Source: Candidatus Hydrogenedentota bacterium
Lineage (GTDB): Bacteria > Hydrogenedentota > Hydrogenedentia > Hydrogenedentales > JAEUWI01
Assembly (NCBI GenBank): GCA_016791475.1
Contig: JAEUWI010000031.1
Location: 1-48,775 of the forward strand
Length of the DNA stretch: 48,775 bases
Direction: 5' to 3'
Part shown: in pieces, positions 10,275-18,682 of the stretch
How the letters are laid out: each line of letters starts with the position of its first letter
Numbering within the stretch: position 1 is the first letter of the stretch
The notes under the pieces: model-generated
Databases searched by the model: none
What the model saw: the letters and a program-made list of their open reading frames with translations, nothing else
Told to the model about the DNA's origin: nothing
Program-made: the position numbers and the translations under genes

Positions 10275-11255
10275 ATGAAAATCGGTCCCATCGACATCGA
10301 CAAGCCCCTTTGCCTCGCGCCCATGGAGGACGTCTCCGACGTGCCCTTCCGCCGAATCTGCAAGGAACAGGGCGCGGACCTTGTTTTTACCGAGTTCGCC
10401 AATTGCGAAGCGATTATTCGCAATGTGAAGTCGACCATGGAGAAAATGGAAGTGCATGAGGGCGAGCGCCCCGTAGCGATCCAGCTCTATGGCAGCGGGG
10501 AAGAGTCCCTGGAGCAGGCGGCGGCCATCGCCCAGGCGGCCGGTCCCGACTGGATCGATATCAACTGCGGTTGCTGGGTGAAGAAGATCGCCATGCGCGG
10601 CGACGGCGCGGGACTCCTGCGTGACCTGAAGAAGTTTCAGGCCGTCGTCGAATCCGTCATGCGCGGCACCGATCTGCCCGTCACCGTTAAGACCCGCCTC
10701 GGCTGGGACGAGAACAGCTTCGTCATTCTCGAAGTCGCCCAGATGCTCGAAGCCGTCGGGGTGCAGGCCCTTACCGTGCACTGCCGTACCCGGAAGCAGG
10801 GCTATACCGGCAGCGCCGACTGGGCCTGGCTCCCGCGCATCAAGGAAGCGAGCAAGATTCAGCTTATCGCGAACGGAGACATCGCCACGCCCGAAGATGC
10901 GAAGGCCTGCTTCGACCTCGGAGTCGATGGCGTGATGATTGGCCGCGGCGCCATCCACAGCCCCTGGATCTTTCGCTACATGCGCCACTATCTCAATACT
11001 GGTCAACACTTGCCCGAGCCCACGCTGGAGGAACGCATCACCATGTGCATCCGCCACCTGAAAGATTCCGTGGACTATCGCGGCGCGCGGGGTGTGCCGG
11101 CCTTCCGCCGCCACTATGCCGGTTACCTCAAGAACGTGCCCAATATCGCCAACCTCCGCAAGGACCTAATGGGACTGATGGAAGTAGAGCCCATCGTGGA
11201 TCGACTCAATCGCTTTCTTGATGAGCACAACGCCGATACCGATCGGGCCGCGTGA
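10275..11255 (+). CDS. tRNA-dihydrouridine synthase (Dus family)
   Basis: Dus enzymes are FMN proteins that reduce uridines in the D-loop of tRNA. This 326-residue protein has the N-terminal APMEDVSD motif (FMN site), AIQLYG, the active-site segment DINCGCWVKK with the presumed catalytic Cys100, and the C-terminal GDI/GVMIGRGA phosphate-binding motifs, followed by the helical tRNA-binding domain. The family usually has NxGCP; here Pro is replaced by Trp. DusB-like by overall pattern, but which Dus subfamily it belongs to is not certain. It has its own promoter and is followed 64 bases later by a hydrolase gene. Confidence 0.93.
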   Translation: MKIGPIDIDKPLCLAPMEDVSDVPFRRICKEQGADLVFTEFANCEAIIRNVKSTMEKMEVHEGERPVAIQLYGSGEESLEQAAAIAQAAGPDWIDINCGCWVKKIAMRGDGAGLLRDLKKFQAVVESVMRGTDLPVTVKTRLGWDENSFVILEVAQMLEAVGVQALTVHCRTRKQGYTGSADWAWLPRIKEASKIQLIANGDIATPEDAKACFDLGVDGVMIGRGAIHSPWIFRYMRHYLNTGQHLPEPTLEERITMCIRHLKDSVDYRGARGVPAFRRHYAGYLKNVPNIANLRKDLMGLMEVEPIVDRLNRFLDEHNADTDRAA

Positions 11256-11319
11256 AGAGGCCCATTGACGCGCCTGCATTTTGCAGGATCCCGCGTGGAA
11301 CAGGGAGCGCTGATCCGCC

Positions 11320-12171
11320 ATGGCTTTCGGACATCGTCGCATGATTCTCCTGCTCGCAAAGCTGATTTACCTTGCGCTCATTGCCCTGGTGCTGTTCAGC
11401 GCTGGACTGTACTTCGCCCAGGGGAAAATCATCTTCCTCGGCACGCGCGAGGTGGAGCGCGACCCCGGCGATGCGGGACTGGATTTTGAAGAGATCCGGC
11501 TGCCGGTGTCGGGCTATGAGACCCACGCCTGGTACGTCCCACTGCAGAATCATCGGGGGGTGGTTCTTTTTTCTCATGGCAACGCGGGCAATCTCTCCGG
11601 GCGACTCGAATCCATCGGCCTCCTTCGCAGCATGGGATTTTCTGTACTCGCCTACGACTACGGCGGCTATGGTTACAGCACCGGCACCCCGTCTGAAACT
11701 CGTTGCTATGCCGATATCCGGGCCATGTGGAACTATCTCGTCACAGCTAAACACATTCCCGAAAAAGAGATAGTGCTCTTCGGCCGATCACTCGGAGCCG
11801 CGCCTACGGCGGAATTGGCCCAGTCCGTCACGCCCGGCGCCGTCGTCCTCGAAAGCGCCTTTCTCTCTGTGCCCGATGTGGCAAAGAAGATGGCCATAGT
11901 CGGTCGCCTCACCTGGCTCATTCGCCATCGCTTTGAAAACAAAAACAAGATGGCGAAGTTCACCAGCCCCCTGTTGGTCATTCACAGCCCGGATGACGAG
12001 GTCATCCCGTTTGAGCATGGTCAACGCCTGTTTGAGCTGGCCCCTGAGCCCAAGACCTTTCTCGAAATCAGGGGCGACCACAATCTGGGCTTCGTCATAT
12101 CAGAGTCCGTGTATCGACCGGGATGGGAAGCTTTCCTGGCCAGCGCGGGATTCCCGGCGGCGAAGAGCTAA
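11320..12171 (+). CDS. Membrane-anchored alpha/beta hydrolase (BEM46/ABHD13-like)
   Basis: This 283-residue protein has one N-terminal membrane helix (about residues 9-32) and an alpha/beta hydrolase domain. Visible motifs are FSHGNAGN (oxyanion region), GRSLGAAP with nucleophile Ser157, the acid in HSPDDEVIP, and the catalytic His in GDHNLG. This pattern is typical of the serine aminopeptidase-like BEM46 group, whose substrates in bacteria are mostly unknown. The start chosen follows GGGAG at about 11 bases; a second ATG seven codons later is possible. It converges with the CgeB-like gene. Confidence 0.88.
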   Translation: MAFGHRRMILLLAKLIYLALIALVLFSAGLYFAQGKIIFLGTREVERDPGDAGLDFEEIRLPVSGYETHAWYVPLQNHRGVVLFSHGNAGNLSGRLESIGLLRSMGFSVLAYDYGGYGYSTGTPSETRCYADIRAMWNYLVTAKHIPEKEIVLFGRSLGAAPTAELAQSVTPGAVVLESAFLSVPDVAKKMAIVGRLTWLIRHRFENKNKMAKFTSPLLVIHSPDDEVIPFEHGQRLFELAPEPKTFLEIRGDHNLGFVISESVYRPGWEAFLASAGFPAAKS

Positions 12172-12202
12172 ATCCATAAGAACGCGACCAGCTACGGCGC
12201 TC

Positions 12203-13411
12203 TTACTCCCCATAGATGCCCTTAAGCAAGCCCGCTATCTCCTCCAGCCGATGCCGGTACGTATGCTCCCCGAGAATCCGCTTTCTCGCCCGCGCCACAA
12301 TCTCTTTTCGCGCCTCGGGCCGCCCGGCAAACCATCGCAACTGCTCCCGGGCCTCCTCCAGCGTGTTGTACACCGCCACCTCGCTTTCCACATCAAACAG
12401 CTCCGCCAGTGACGCCTGATTGTCGGTCAGCAGGAACCCACCGGCACCAGGACAGTCAAAGACGCGCTGATTGACTGCCGAGGTCATCTGGATGCTCGTG
12501 GAATTCAGATTGACCCTGCAGTCGCGATAGAAGGGGGCCAGCTCCTCGTTGTAGCCAAGTCCCGGACCCCAGTTCATCGTGACGGCCCGCCAATCCTCGT
12601 CACCGCGCACCACCAGGCCCTCGGGAGCAAGTGCCTGTACCAAGTCTCTCCGAAGTCGGCGGGTCCCTTCGATGAAGAACACCAGTTCCGCGCGACGCAG
12701 GTCTTCCGCGTCAAAAGACGCCGCATGAGGGCCCAGCACAGCCTCCACACCCGCGGCAAAAAACGTGCGATTCACCCGCTCCTCAGCGAAGGCCTGATTT
12801 ACCGCAGCCAGAAGGGCGGGACGCGCCCGCACCGCCTCCCACTCGCGTTCCGCGTAGTCCACCATGGAATGGGCGACAAAAGCCGGGGGATGACTCGACT
12901 CCGCTGCCGACGGAATCAGAAACACGCTCTCGTCCAGCGCCAGGGGCAGGGTCTTTACGGCGGCAAAGCCACACTTCGACAGATAGTCGCTATACGCGGC
13001 CTCCCAGGTCAGCGCCACGGCATAGTCCGACGCAAAATCCGAACGGCCCATCAGGATGGTCCGCGGATCATCCACAAACCAGGTGGCGTGCGGCACCTTA
13101 AGGTCCGCAAAAAAGCGCGCCAGCATACCATCGACATCCATGCCGCTGAGGTTGATGGAGAGAATGAAATCGGGACGCACTTCCACGAGCGTTTGAAAGA
13201 AGCCCTGAAGCAGCTCACGCGACATATGCCCCTGCATCGTGACCTGCGCCTTTGCCACCTGCCACCCGAGTCGCTCCGCCGCCGAAGCGCAGGCCTGGTC
13301 GATCCAGTAGTGGCTCTCCAGAATCAGTACCCGTACGGGCCGCCGGGCAAATTTGGCATAGGCCATGTGCTCGGCGAGAAAGGGGGAGATGTTCAGGCGC
13401 GGTGCGTTCAT
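12203..13411 (-). CDS. CgeB-like glycosyltransferase family protein
   Basis: The 402-residue protein resembles the spore-maturation CgeB / DUF3880 plus Glyco_trans_1_2 group. The N-terminal half contains a Rossmann-like segment with WFVDDPRT, and the C-terminal half contains NLNSTSIQMTSAVNQRVFD and CPGAGGFLLTD, the usual nucleotide-sugar region. It probably transfers a sugar to a surface or protein acceptor. Only 24 bases separate it from the upstream SLC13 stop. There is no ribosome binding site, but TGCTAAGAT ends 7 bases before the ATG, so a leaderless transcript is possible. Confidence 0.85.
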   Translation of the reverse strand: MNAPRLNISPFLAEHMAYAKFARRPVRVLILESHYWIDQACASAAERLGWQVAKAQVTMQGHMSRELLQGFFQTLVEVRPDFILSINLSGMDVDGMLARFFADLKVPHATWFVDDPRTILMGRSDFASDYAVALTWEAAYSDYLSKCGFAAVKTLPLALDESVFLIPSAAESSHPPAFVAHSMVDYAEREWEAVRARPALLAAVNQAFAEERVNRTFFAAGVEAVLGPHAASFDAEDLRRAELVFFIEGTRRLRRDLVQALAPEGLVVRGDEDWRAVTMNWGPGLGYNEELAPFYRDCRVNLNSTSIQMTSAVNQRVFDCPGAGGFLLTDNQASLAELFDVESEVAVYNTLEEAREQLRWFAGRPEARKEIVARARKRILGEHTYRHRLEEIAGLLKGIYGE

Positions 13412-13418
13412 GGCGCTT

Positions 13419-13427
13419 ATCTTAGCA
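13419..13427 (-). promoter_or_regulatory. Extended -10 element TGCTAAGAT directly before the CgeB-like gene
   Basis: On the minus strand TG-C-TAAGAT ends 7 bases before the ATG at 13411. If used, transcription would begin at or beside the start codon, giving a leaderless mRNA. This would fit the absence of a ribosome binding site. Confidence 0.3.
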
Positions 13428-13435
13428 GAGGCCCG

Positions 13436-15229
13436 CTAGAAACCCCATACCAGCGGGGCAATCGCCGTGACTACAATCAGCACCAGAAGGTTCAGCGGAA
13501 CACCCAGCTTCAGATAATCCGAAAAGCAGTAGCCGCCGGGGCCATAGACCATGAGGTTCGTCTGATAGCCAAAGGGAGTCGCGAAGCTGGCCGAGGCCGC
13601 CAGCATGATGGCCACGATGAAAGGGGTCGGATTGACGTCCAGCGTTTCCACTGCGGACATCGTAATTGGGAAAACCAGCACGGCGGCGGCGTTGTTGGTG
13701 ATCAATTCCGTGATGACGGACGTTACGGCAACGACAATGAAGAGCACCATCCAGGGGGAGCCGCCCGCCAGTCCGATCAGATACTCGGCCATGGTCCGGG
13801 CCGCGCCGCTCTGTTCAAGGGCCAGCCCCAGTCCCAACGCCGCGCCGATTACCAGCAGCACCGACCACTCAATGCTCCGCCGGGCTTCCTCTCCCGTGCA
13901 GCACCCGGTGAAGAGCATCAGTCCCGCCGCGATCAAGGATGCGTTCAACATGGACATGAGCTCGAAGGAGGCAAGTCCAATCATGCCTATCAGTATGGCG
14001 ATGGCGATCCACGCCCGATGGTGGCGGCGCGGCACGGAGTCTTCAATGCTGCTGACAAGATAGAAATCGCGTGTGTTGCCGTGGCGCTCGGGGAAAGACG
14101 CATGGCTCTCCAGCAACAGGGTATCCCCCGCCTCCAGCACAATATCGCCCAGCCGGCCCTGAAGCCGGTCGCCGCCACGGGCCACCGCCAGCACCGCCGC
14201 CTCATAGTGTTCGCGAAATCGCCCCTCTCGAATGCTCTTGCCGACCAGCGGGCATGAAGGCGCGATCACCGCCTCCACGAGGCAGCGCTGGTCGCGCGGC
14301 GCCTGGAGCTTGAAGATTTCCTTGGTCGCAGGGAGGATTCCCGGCATCCGGTGGAGATCCGTTACGGAATCGAGAATGCCGACAAATACGAGGCCGTCAT
14401 TGGCCTCCAGCACCTCCTCCGGGCCCACGGCCGGGAGAATTCGACCGCCCCGTTGAATCTCCGCCAGATAAAGTCCCGGCAGATGGCGCAGTCCCGCCTT
14501 TTCAATCGTCTTCCCAACCATCGGGCCGCCCGCCGCAACCATCACCTCCGCCGTGTAGCGTCTTGATTCGTCGCTCACGTTGATCACCGATTCTCGGGCG
14601 GGGAGCATCCGATCCGACACAAAGAAAACGTAGATGAGTCCGACTACCGCCACCGGCACGCCCACCCAGCCTATTTCGAAAAAGCCGATGGGGGTAAGAT
14701 CGCCGGGGTACGCGGCCACCAGGCCATTGACTACCAGGTTTGTGCTCGTTCCAATGATTGTGCAGGTGCCGCCGAAGATTGTGGCATAGGAAAGGGGAAG
14801 TAGCAGCTTGGAGGCGGGGATTCCCGTGCGCTTGCTCAAGTCCTTTACGATGGGGATGAACATCGCCACCAGCGGCGTGTTGTTTAGAAAGCCGCTCAGT
14901 CCGGAAACCATGGGGAGGAGGCGCAGTTGCGCCTGCAGCACGGTGCGGGGATGGCCGAGCAAGGGACTCACCAGCCGGTCCAGCGCCCCGGTCGCGACCA
15001 GGCCCGCAACCACCACAAAGAGAAAGCCAACGGTCATCAGGCCCGAATTGCCAAAGCCCGCCACGGCGTCATCCGCCGTCGGAAGTTTATCCGTGCCCGT
15101 GAGCGCCTGCGCCGTCATCAGCACGCCGATGGCGGAGAACATCACCACCACCGGCGACGCGGTATTCCGGATCAGGGCCGTGAGCACACCGATCACCACA
15201 ACAACCGTAAGCAGAGCTTCCCATCCCAT
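13436..15229 (-). CDS. SLC13 family anion permease with two RCK_C domains
   Basis: This 597-residue integral membrane protein has the SLC13/DASS layout: a first membrane half (to about residue 205), two soluble RCK_C (TrkA-C) domains (about 215-290 and 315-385, each with GPMVGK- or CPLVGK-type motifs), and a second membrane half with NNAAAVLVFPI and the ATPFGYQTNLMVYGPGGY hairpin near the end. Family members import sulfate or dicarboxylates with sodium; the substrate is not deducible. GGGGAGGA precedes the ATG. It is downstream of the Rrf2 regulator and upstream of the CgeB-like gene. Confidence 0.92.
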   Translation of the reverse strand: MGWEALLTVVVVIGVLTALIRNTASPVVVMFSAIGVLMTAQALTGTDKLPTADDAVAGFGNSGLMTVGFLFVVVAGLVATGALDRLVSPLLGHPRTVLQAQLRLLPMVSGLSGFLNNTPLVAMFIPIVKDLSKRTGIPASKLLLPLSYATIFGGTCTIIGTSTNLVVNGLVAAYPGDLTPIGFFEIGWVGVPVAVVGLIYVFFVSDRMLPARESVINVSDESRRYTAEVMVAAGGPMVGKTIEKAGLRHLPGLYLAEIQRGGRILPAVGPEEVLEANDGLVFVGILDSVTDLHRMPGILPATKEIFKLQAPRDQRCLVEAVIAPSCPLVGKSIREGRFREHYEAAVLAVARGGDRLQGRLGDIVLEAGDTLLLESHASFPERHGNTRDFYLVSSIEDSVPRRHHRAWIAIAILIGMIGLASFELMSMLNASLIAAGLMLFTGCCTGEEARRSIEWSVLLVIGAALGLGLALEQSGAARTMAEYLIGLAGGSPWMVLFIVVAVTSVITELITNNAAAVLVFPITMSAVETLDVNPTPFIVAIMLAASASFATPFGYQTNLMVYGPGGYCFSDYLKLGVPLNLLVLIVVTAIAPLVWGF

Positions 15230-15343
15230 GGCTCAGTTCCTCCCCAAAGTCTTCGAGGAAGAAGTAAACGGGACCGGCGGCCCATCGAAGAAAGGGTTCG
15301 GGAAATTCATTATGCCTGGATACCCTCGTGGGTTTTCCAATCG

Positions 15344-15358
15344 ACCCCATCGGGGTCA
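15344..15358. repeat. Short perfect hairpin between Rrf2 and SLC13 genes
   Basis: GACCCC and GGGGTC pair around a 3-base loop. The hairpin is 26 bases past the Rrf2 stop (minus strand). There is no T-tract, so terminator function is uncertain. Confidence 0.35.
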
Positions 15359-15384
15359 CGGAGACTCGGTTGATAAAAGCGGAC

Positions 15385-15843
15385 CTAGATTCCCGCGGTG
15401 CCGCGGGCGGATTGGCCTTTGTGGGCCTCGTCCATTGCAAGATCATTGATCGTTTGTCCCTCCAGCACCTTCGCCATCTCATCGCGCACGCGCCGGGCAA
15501 AGGGACGTATCGCGCAGCTTTCCATGTCCACGCAACCTTCGCAGCACACCGGATTGCGCAGCCGTGCGCAGGTCGTCGGAGCGAAGGCGCCGTCCAGCGT
15601 GCGTACGACCGCCGCCAGCGAGATTGCCTCGGGTGCACGGGCCAGCCGGTAGCCACCCGCCGGGCCCCGCCGACTCAACAACAGCCCTTCCTTCCGAAGC
15701 TCCGTCAATATGCTCTCGAGAAACTTCGGTGGAATTGGCTCCACCGCGACAATATCGTCCACGGTGACGTAGGTGTCTTCGGCAAAGTGTTGTGCAAGTA
15801 CGGCCATCGCCCGGAGTCCATAGCGCGCTTTGGAAGAGAACAT
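15385..15843 (-). CDS. Rrf2 family transcriptional regulator, cysteine-rich
   Basis: The 152-residue protein has the Rrf2 winged-helix domain (residues 1-80, with RYGLRAM and RRGPAGGYRLAR in the wing) and a C-terminal cluster of cysteines at C92, C100, C101, C104 and C110. Three of these match the spacing range of iron-sulfur ligands in IscR/NsrR/RsrR-type regulators, so a redox- or Fe-S-sensing role is likely. Its promoter lies very close to the start, which leaves room for autoregulation. It may control the downstream SLC13 permease; this is inferred from position only. Confidence 0.9.
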   Translation of the reverse strand: MFSSKARYGLRAMAVLAQHFAEDTYVTVDDIVAVEPIPPKFLESILTELRKEGLLLSRRGPAGGYRLARAPEAISLAAVVRTLDGAFAPTTCARLRNPVCCEGCVDMESCAIRPFARRVRDEMAKVLEGQTINDLAMDEAHKGQSARGTAGI

Positions 15844-15863
15844 GGCATAGTTTTCCTACCGGG

Positions 15864-15893
15864 ATTATAGGGAAATGCCGCCACCGAAAGCAA
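15864..15893 (-). promoter_or_regulatory. Sigma-70-like promoter of the Rrf2 gene
   Basis: On the minus strand TTGCTT (15888-15893) and a perfect TATAAT (15864-15869) are separated by 18 bases. The -10 box ends 20 bases before the ATG, so the leader is very short. Confidence 0.5.
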
Positions 15894-15927
15894 ATGCGAA
15901 TAGATCACGCCGAAAAGGCGGCTCGAA

Positions 15928-17643
15928 TCACTGCCACATGTACCAGAAGCCCAGGATCATGGCGCCCACGCAGGCCCACCCCACAACAAAGCCCACCACC
16001 GACTCCCGACTCGGCACGGGCAGATCGAAGCCGTAACCGCGATACAGCACGGCACGCTCGCCGCCTTCCGACTCGACCGGAACCGCGCACGCGGTCAAAA
16101 TTCGTTCCCCCGGTTGCACGGGGGTTCGTATCAAGCGGTGGAAGCGATCAAGGCGCTCGGGATCGACGGGGGTTGAAAGTGCGCTCGCAACGAACCCGAC
16201 GGCTGTTGCGGCGGACATATACGCCAGAATCTGCCACGGCAGATAGATGCCGGCCTTGCCATTCTCCACCCAGATAATGCGCCAGCCCTCGGCCTGTGGC
16301 AGGGCTTCCGCCCAGGCGACCACCCCCGGCAGGGTGGTGAGCCACCAGACCGTAAAGCCCGTGAGCGTGCTGGCCCAGGCGCCCGCCGCGGTGAAGGGAC
16401 GCCAGACCAGGCCTATCCAGAAGGCAATGCCCATCATGGGCGCGATCATGAACCAGATTTCCAGCGCCTTGATGACGTTGGGCACCCAGAAGGCGAACAA
16501 TATGCCGCCAACGACCACGATGACGCTGGTGATGCGACCGACGAGGAGATAGTGTGCGTCGTCGCGCCCCGTAACAAGTGGCCGGTAGATGTTTTGTGTG
16601 AAGAGCGCCGCGCTGGAGAGCATATAGGCATCGCAGGAACTCATGACCCCCGCCAGCATTGCCGCGACAAAGAGTCCCAACGCGCCCGGCAGCAACTCCG
16701 GCAGAAAAGCCTGGGCCAGATTGCCGTAGAGCTTGTCCGCATCGATGTCTTTCAGCGCCGTGCCATTGTTCATGTACCAGGCCACGCCCGCGATGGCCGT
16801 AACGCACCAAGCGATGGTGCAGGCGCGTTTCAGGAAGTTGCCGAACATCATACCGACGCGGCCTTCATATTCCGTCTTTCCCGAGCCGCAGATACCCATG
16901 ATAAACGGTTGCGCCACGATTCCGACCAAGGCCTGGATTCCCATCATCACAACGAAAAAGAGGGTTACCTTGCCGGGGGCCACGAGGGAAAGCATGTTCG
17001 GGTCGTTGATGGTGGTCTTGATGCCTTCGATTCCTCCCGCCGCGTGCATCACAAAGGGCAGGAGCATGAAAGAGAAAATAACCGTCAGGGTCCCCTGAAC
17101 CGCGTCGGTGACGATAGCGCCCGCCAATCCGCCCGCCGTGCCATAGAGCACAAACAGAAAGGCCGTGATCAGAATCGCCGCGTCGGCGTTGACCGCCTCC
17201 CCTGTGCACGCCTCAATCAGTGCCCCGGTTCCCTTGAGCAGCACGCCCGTTTTCACGGTCAGGCTGAAAATGCCCACCACAGCGAAGAGGCCCGCAACGC
17301 CGCGGTCGAAGCGCAGCGCGTAAACGTCCGCCGTGGTTACCGCGCGAAAGCGGCGAAAAAGCGGTGCGATAAGCCAGTAGAAAGGGGTTACGAAAAGCCA
17401 GGCCCACTGGTACCAGATGCCCGAGAGGCCGGTGCGCGCCGTGCCCGAGGCCACGCTCACCGCCTGATCCGAGGCGGTGCCGGTGCCGAAAGCATTCATC
17501 AGCATCATCGCCTTGCCGAACTTACGCGGCATGAAAAACTCGCCCGTCGATTTGCTCCCACGGCCCGCCCAGATTCCGAGCACGGTAACACCGACCAGAT
17601 AGACCACCAAAACCGCCAGATCCGCTGGATGCAATCCCGACAT
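15928..17643 (-). CDS. Sodium:solute symporter (SSS family)
   Basis: From the ATG at 17643 (GAGAGGA about 7 bases upstream) this is a 571-residue membrane protein with about 13 hydrophobic segments in the SSS/LeuT-like arrangement. Recognisable family segments include the FFMPRKFGK loop after helix 1, the GTGTASDQAVSVAS stretch, and the AAMLAGVMSSCDAYMLSSAALFTQNIY segment holding the second sodium site. The transported solute is unknown. A soluble C-terminal part (about residues 480-550) precedes a final helix. An alternative ATG six codons upstream has no ribosome binding site. Confidence 0.92.
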   Translation of the reverse strand: MSGLHPADLAVLVVYLVGVTVLGIWAGRGSKSTGEFFMPRKFGKAMMLMNAFGTGTASDQAVSVASGTARTGLSGIWYQWAWLFVTPFYWLIAPLFRRFRAVTTADVYALRFDRGVAGLFAVVGIFSLTVKTGVLLKGTGALIEACTGEAVNADAAILITAFLFVLYGTAGGLAGAIVTDAVQGTLTVIFSFMLLPFVMHAAGGIEGIKTTINDPNMLSLVAPGKVTLFFVVMMGIQALVGIVAQPFIMGICGSGKTEYEGRVGMMFGNFLKRACTIAWCVTAIAGVAWYMNNGTALKDIDADKLYGNLAQAFLPELLPGALGLFVAAMLAGVMSSCDAYMLSSAALFTQNIYRPLVTGRDDAHYLLVGRITSVIVVVGGILFAFWVPNVIKALEIWFMIAPMMGIAFWIGLVWRPFTAAGAWASTLTGFTVWWLTTLPGVVAWAEALPQAEGWRIIWVENGKAGIYLPWQILAYMSAATAVGFVASALSTPVDPERLDRFHRLIRTPVQPGERILTACAVPVESEGGERAVLYRGYGFDLPVPSRESVVGFVVGWACVGAMILGFWYMWQ

Positions 17644-17693
17644 GCCCGATTCCTCTCTCATCCCAGGGCCCGCACTTCACAGGCACGGCGCTG

Positions 17694-17702
17694 AATATAC
17701 CA
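17694..17702 (-). promoter_or_regulatory. Possible extended -10 TGGTATATT for the symporter gene
   Basis: On the minus strand TG-G-TATATT lies 50 bases before the ATG at 17643. It is a variant of the TGCTA-N3-T word with G as spacer. No -35 was recognised. Confidence 0.3.
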
Positions 17703-17756
17703 CAGGGTGCGAGAAAGGTCTACCAGGCCGGGATGGACGCCGGGAATAAGCGCTGG

Positions 17757-17784
17757 TTGCGCGGGGTTAGTAAAGATGTATAAT
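17757..17784 (+). promoter_or_regulatory. Sigma-70-like promoter of the cupin gene
   Basis: TTGCGC (17757-17762) and a perfect TATAAT (17779-17784) are spaced by 16 bases, 56 bases upstream of the cupin ATG. Confidence 0.4.
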
Positions 17785-17840
17785 AAATGAATCAAAACAG
17801 CCGGAAGCGTCCGGCAGGCACACCGGAAGGAGCAAGGACC

Positions 17841-18170
17841 ATGAACGAACCCTACACCCTGATCAAATCGCTGGCCGCGCAGGTCACCATTCCCGAAGAC
17901 GGCATCCTCAGCAAACCCGTCTCCACCGACGAACACCTCCGCGCCACGCTCTTTGGGTTGAGCGCGGGACAGGAAATGTCCGAGCACACCACCACCATGG
18001 AGGCACTGCTTCAGATACTGGAAGGGGAGGCCGACATCACCTTGAACGATGATGCCCACCATGTTGGAGCGGGGGACTGGATCCGCATGGCGCCCAACCT
18101 GCGCCACAGCATCACGGCCACCACGCCCCTCAAGATGTTCCTGGTCGTGCTGCGCGATTCGAAAAGCTAA
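17841..18170 (+). CDS. Small single-domain cupin protein
   Basis: From the ATG at 17841 (AAGGAG about 8-9 bases upstream) this is a 109-residue cupin. The first cupin motif region reads EHTTTMEALLQILEGEADITLND and the second has GDWIRMAPNLRHSITA, with conserved Gly and Pro turns. His and Glu residues could bind a metal, though the second motif is reduced. Small cupins of this kind act as enzymes or as sensors of unknown ligands. It converges with the DUF423 gene, nine bases away. Confidence 0.85.
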   Translation: MNEPYTLIKSLAAQVTIPEDGILSKPVSTDEHLRATLFGLSAGQEMSEHTTTMEALLQILEGEADITLNDDAHHVGAGDWIRMAPNLRHSITATTPLKMFLVVLRDSKS

Positions 18171-18179
18171 GGCGGGCCC

Positions 18180-18569
18180 TCACTCCGCGCTGAGCTGGCG
18201 CGCGCCCAGCATGGCGAAAATCCACCCCAGGATAAACGCAACGCCGCCGATGGGCGTGATCGCGCCGAGCCACTTAACCCCGGTTACCGAAAGCAGGTAG
18301 AGGCTCCCGGAGAACACCGCGATACCCACGATCCAGGCCCAGGCGGCGCGCCCGGCCCAGGGGCCGCCCCAGAGTCGTCCGGGGGCCAGGGTCAGGGCCA
18401 GCAGCGCCAGCCCATGGTAGAACTGGTAGCGCACGCCCACCTCAAAAATGGCCAGCATTTCCGGTGTAAGCCGTTCCTTAAGTCCATGGGCGCCAAAGGC
18501 GCCCAGCGCAACGGCCAGGCCACACAAAATACAGGCGGCCCGAAACAGATTCGCGGAACTCGATTTCAT
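18180..18569 (-). CDS. DUF423 family membrane protein
   Basis: From the ATG at 18569 (GGGAAG about 8 bases upstream) this is a 129-residue protein with four hydrophobic segments. The motifs GAFGAHGLK near the first helix, YHGLALL, FSGSLYLL and ITPIGGVAFILGW are characteristic of the DUF423 (YwdK/YgdD-like) inner-membrane family, whose function is unknown. It lies downstream of the bacilliredoxin gene on the same strand but is separated by a strong terminator. Confidence 0.92.
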   Translation of the reverse strand: MKSSSANLFRAACILCGLAVALGAFGAHGLKERLTPEMLAIFEVGVRYQFYHGLALLALTLAPGRLWGGPWAGRAAWAWIVGIAVFSGSLYLLSVTGVKWLGAITPIGGVAFILGWIFAMLGARQLSAE

Positions 18570-18607
18570 ATTGGGTACTTCCCGTGGAGCGTTGATGGCG
18601 GGGCAAC

Positions 18608-18643
18608 AAAAATGCGCGGTTGTGAGCAAGCCACAACCGCGCG
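18608..18643 (-). terminator. Rho-independent terminator after the bacilliredoxin gene
   Basis: On the minus strand an 11-bp GC-rich stem (GCGCGGTTGTG with its complement) is followed by ATTTTTG. It lies about 40 bases past the stop of the bacilliredoxin gene. Confidence 0.8.
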
Positions 18644-18682
18644 AATACTTTCAGGCGTATGCACCGGCTGGGGCCGGGGGGA

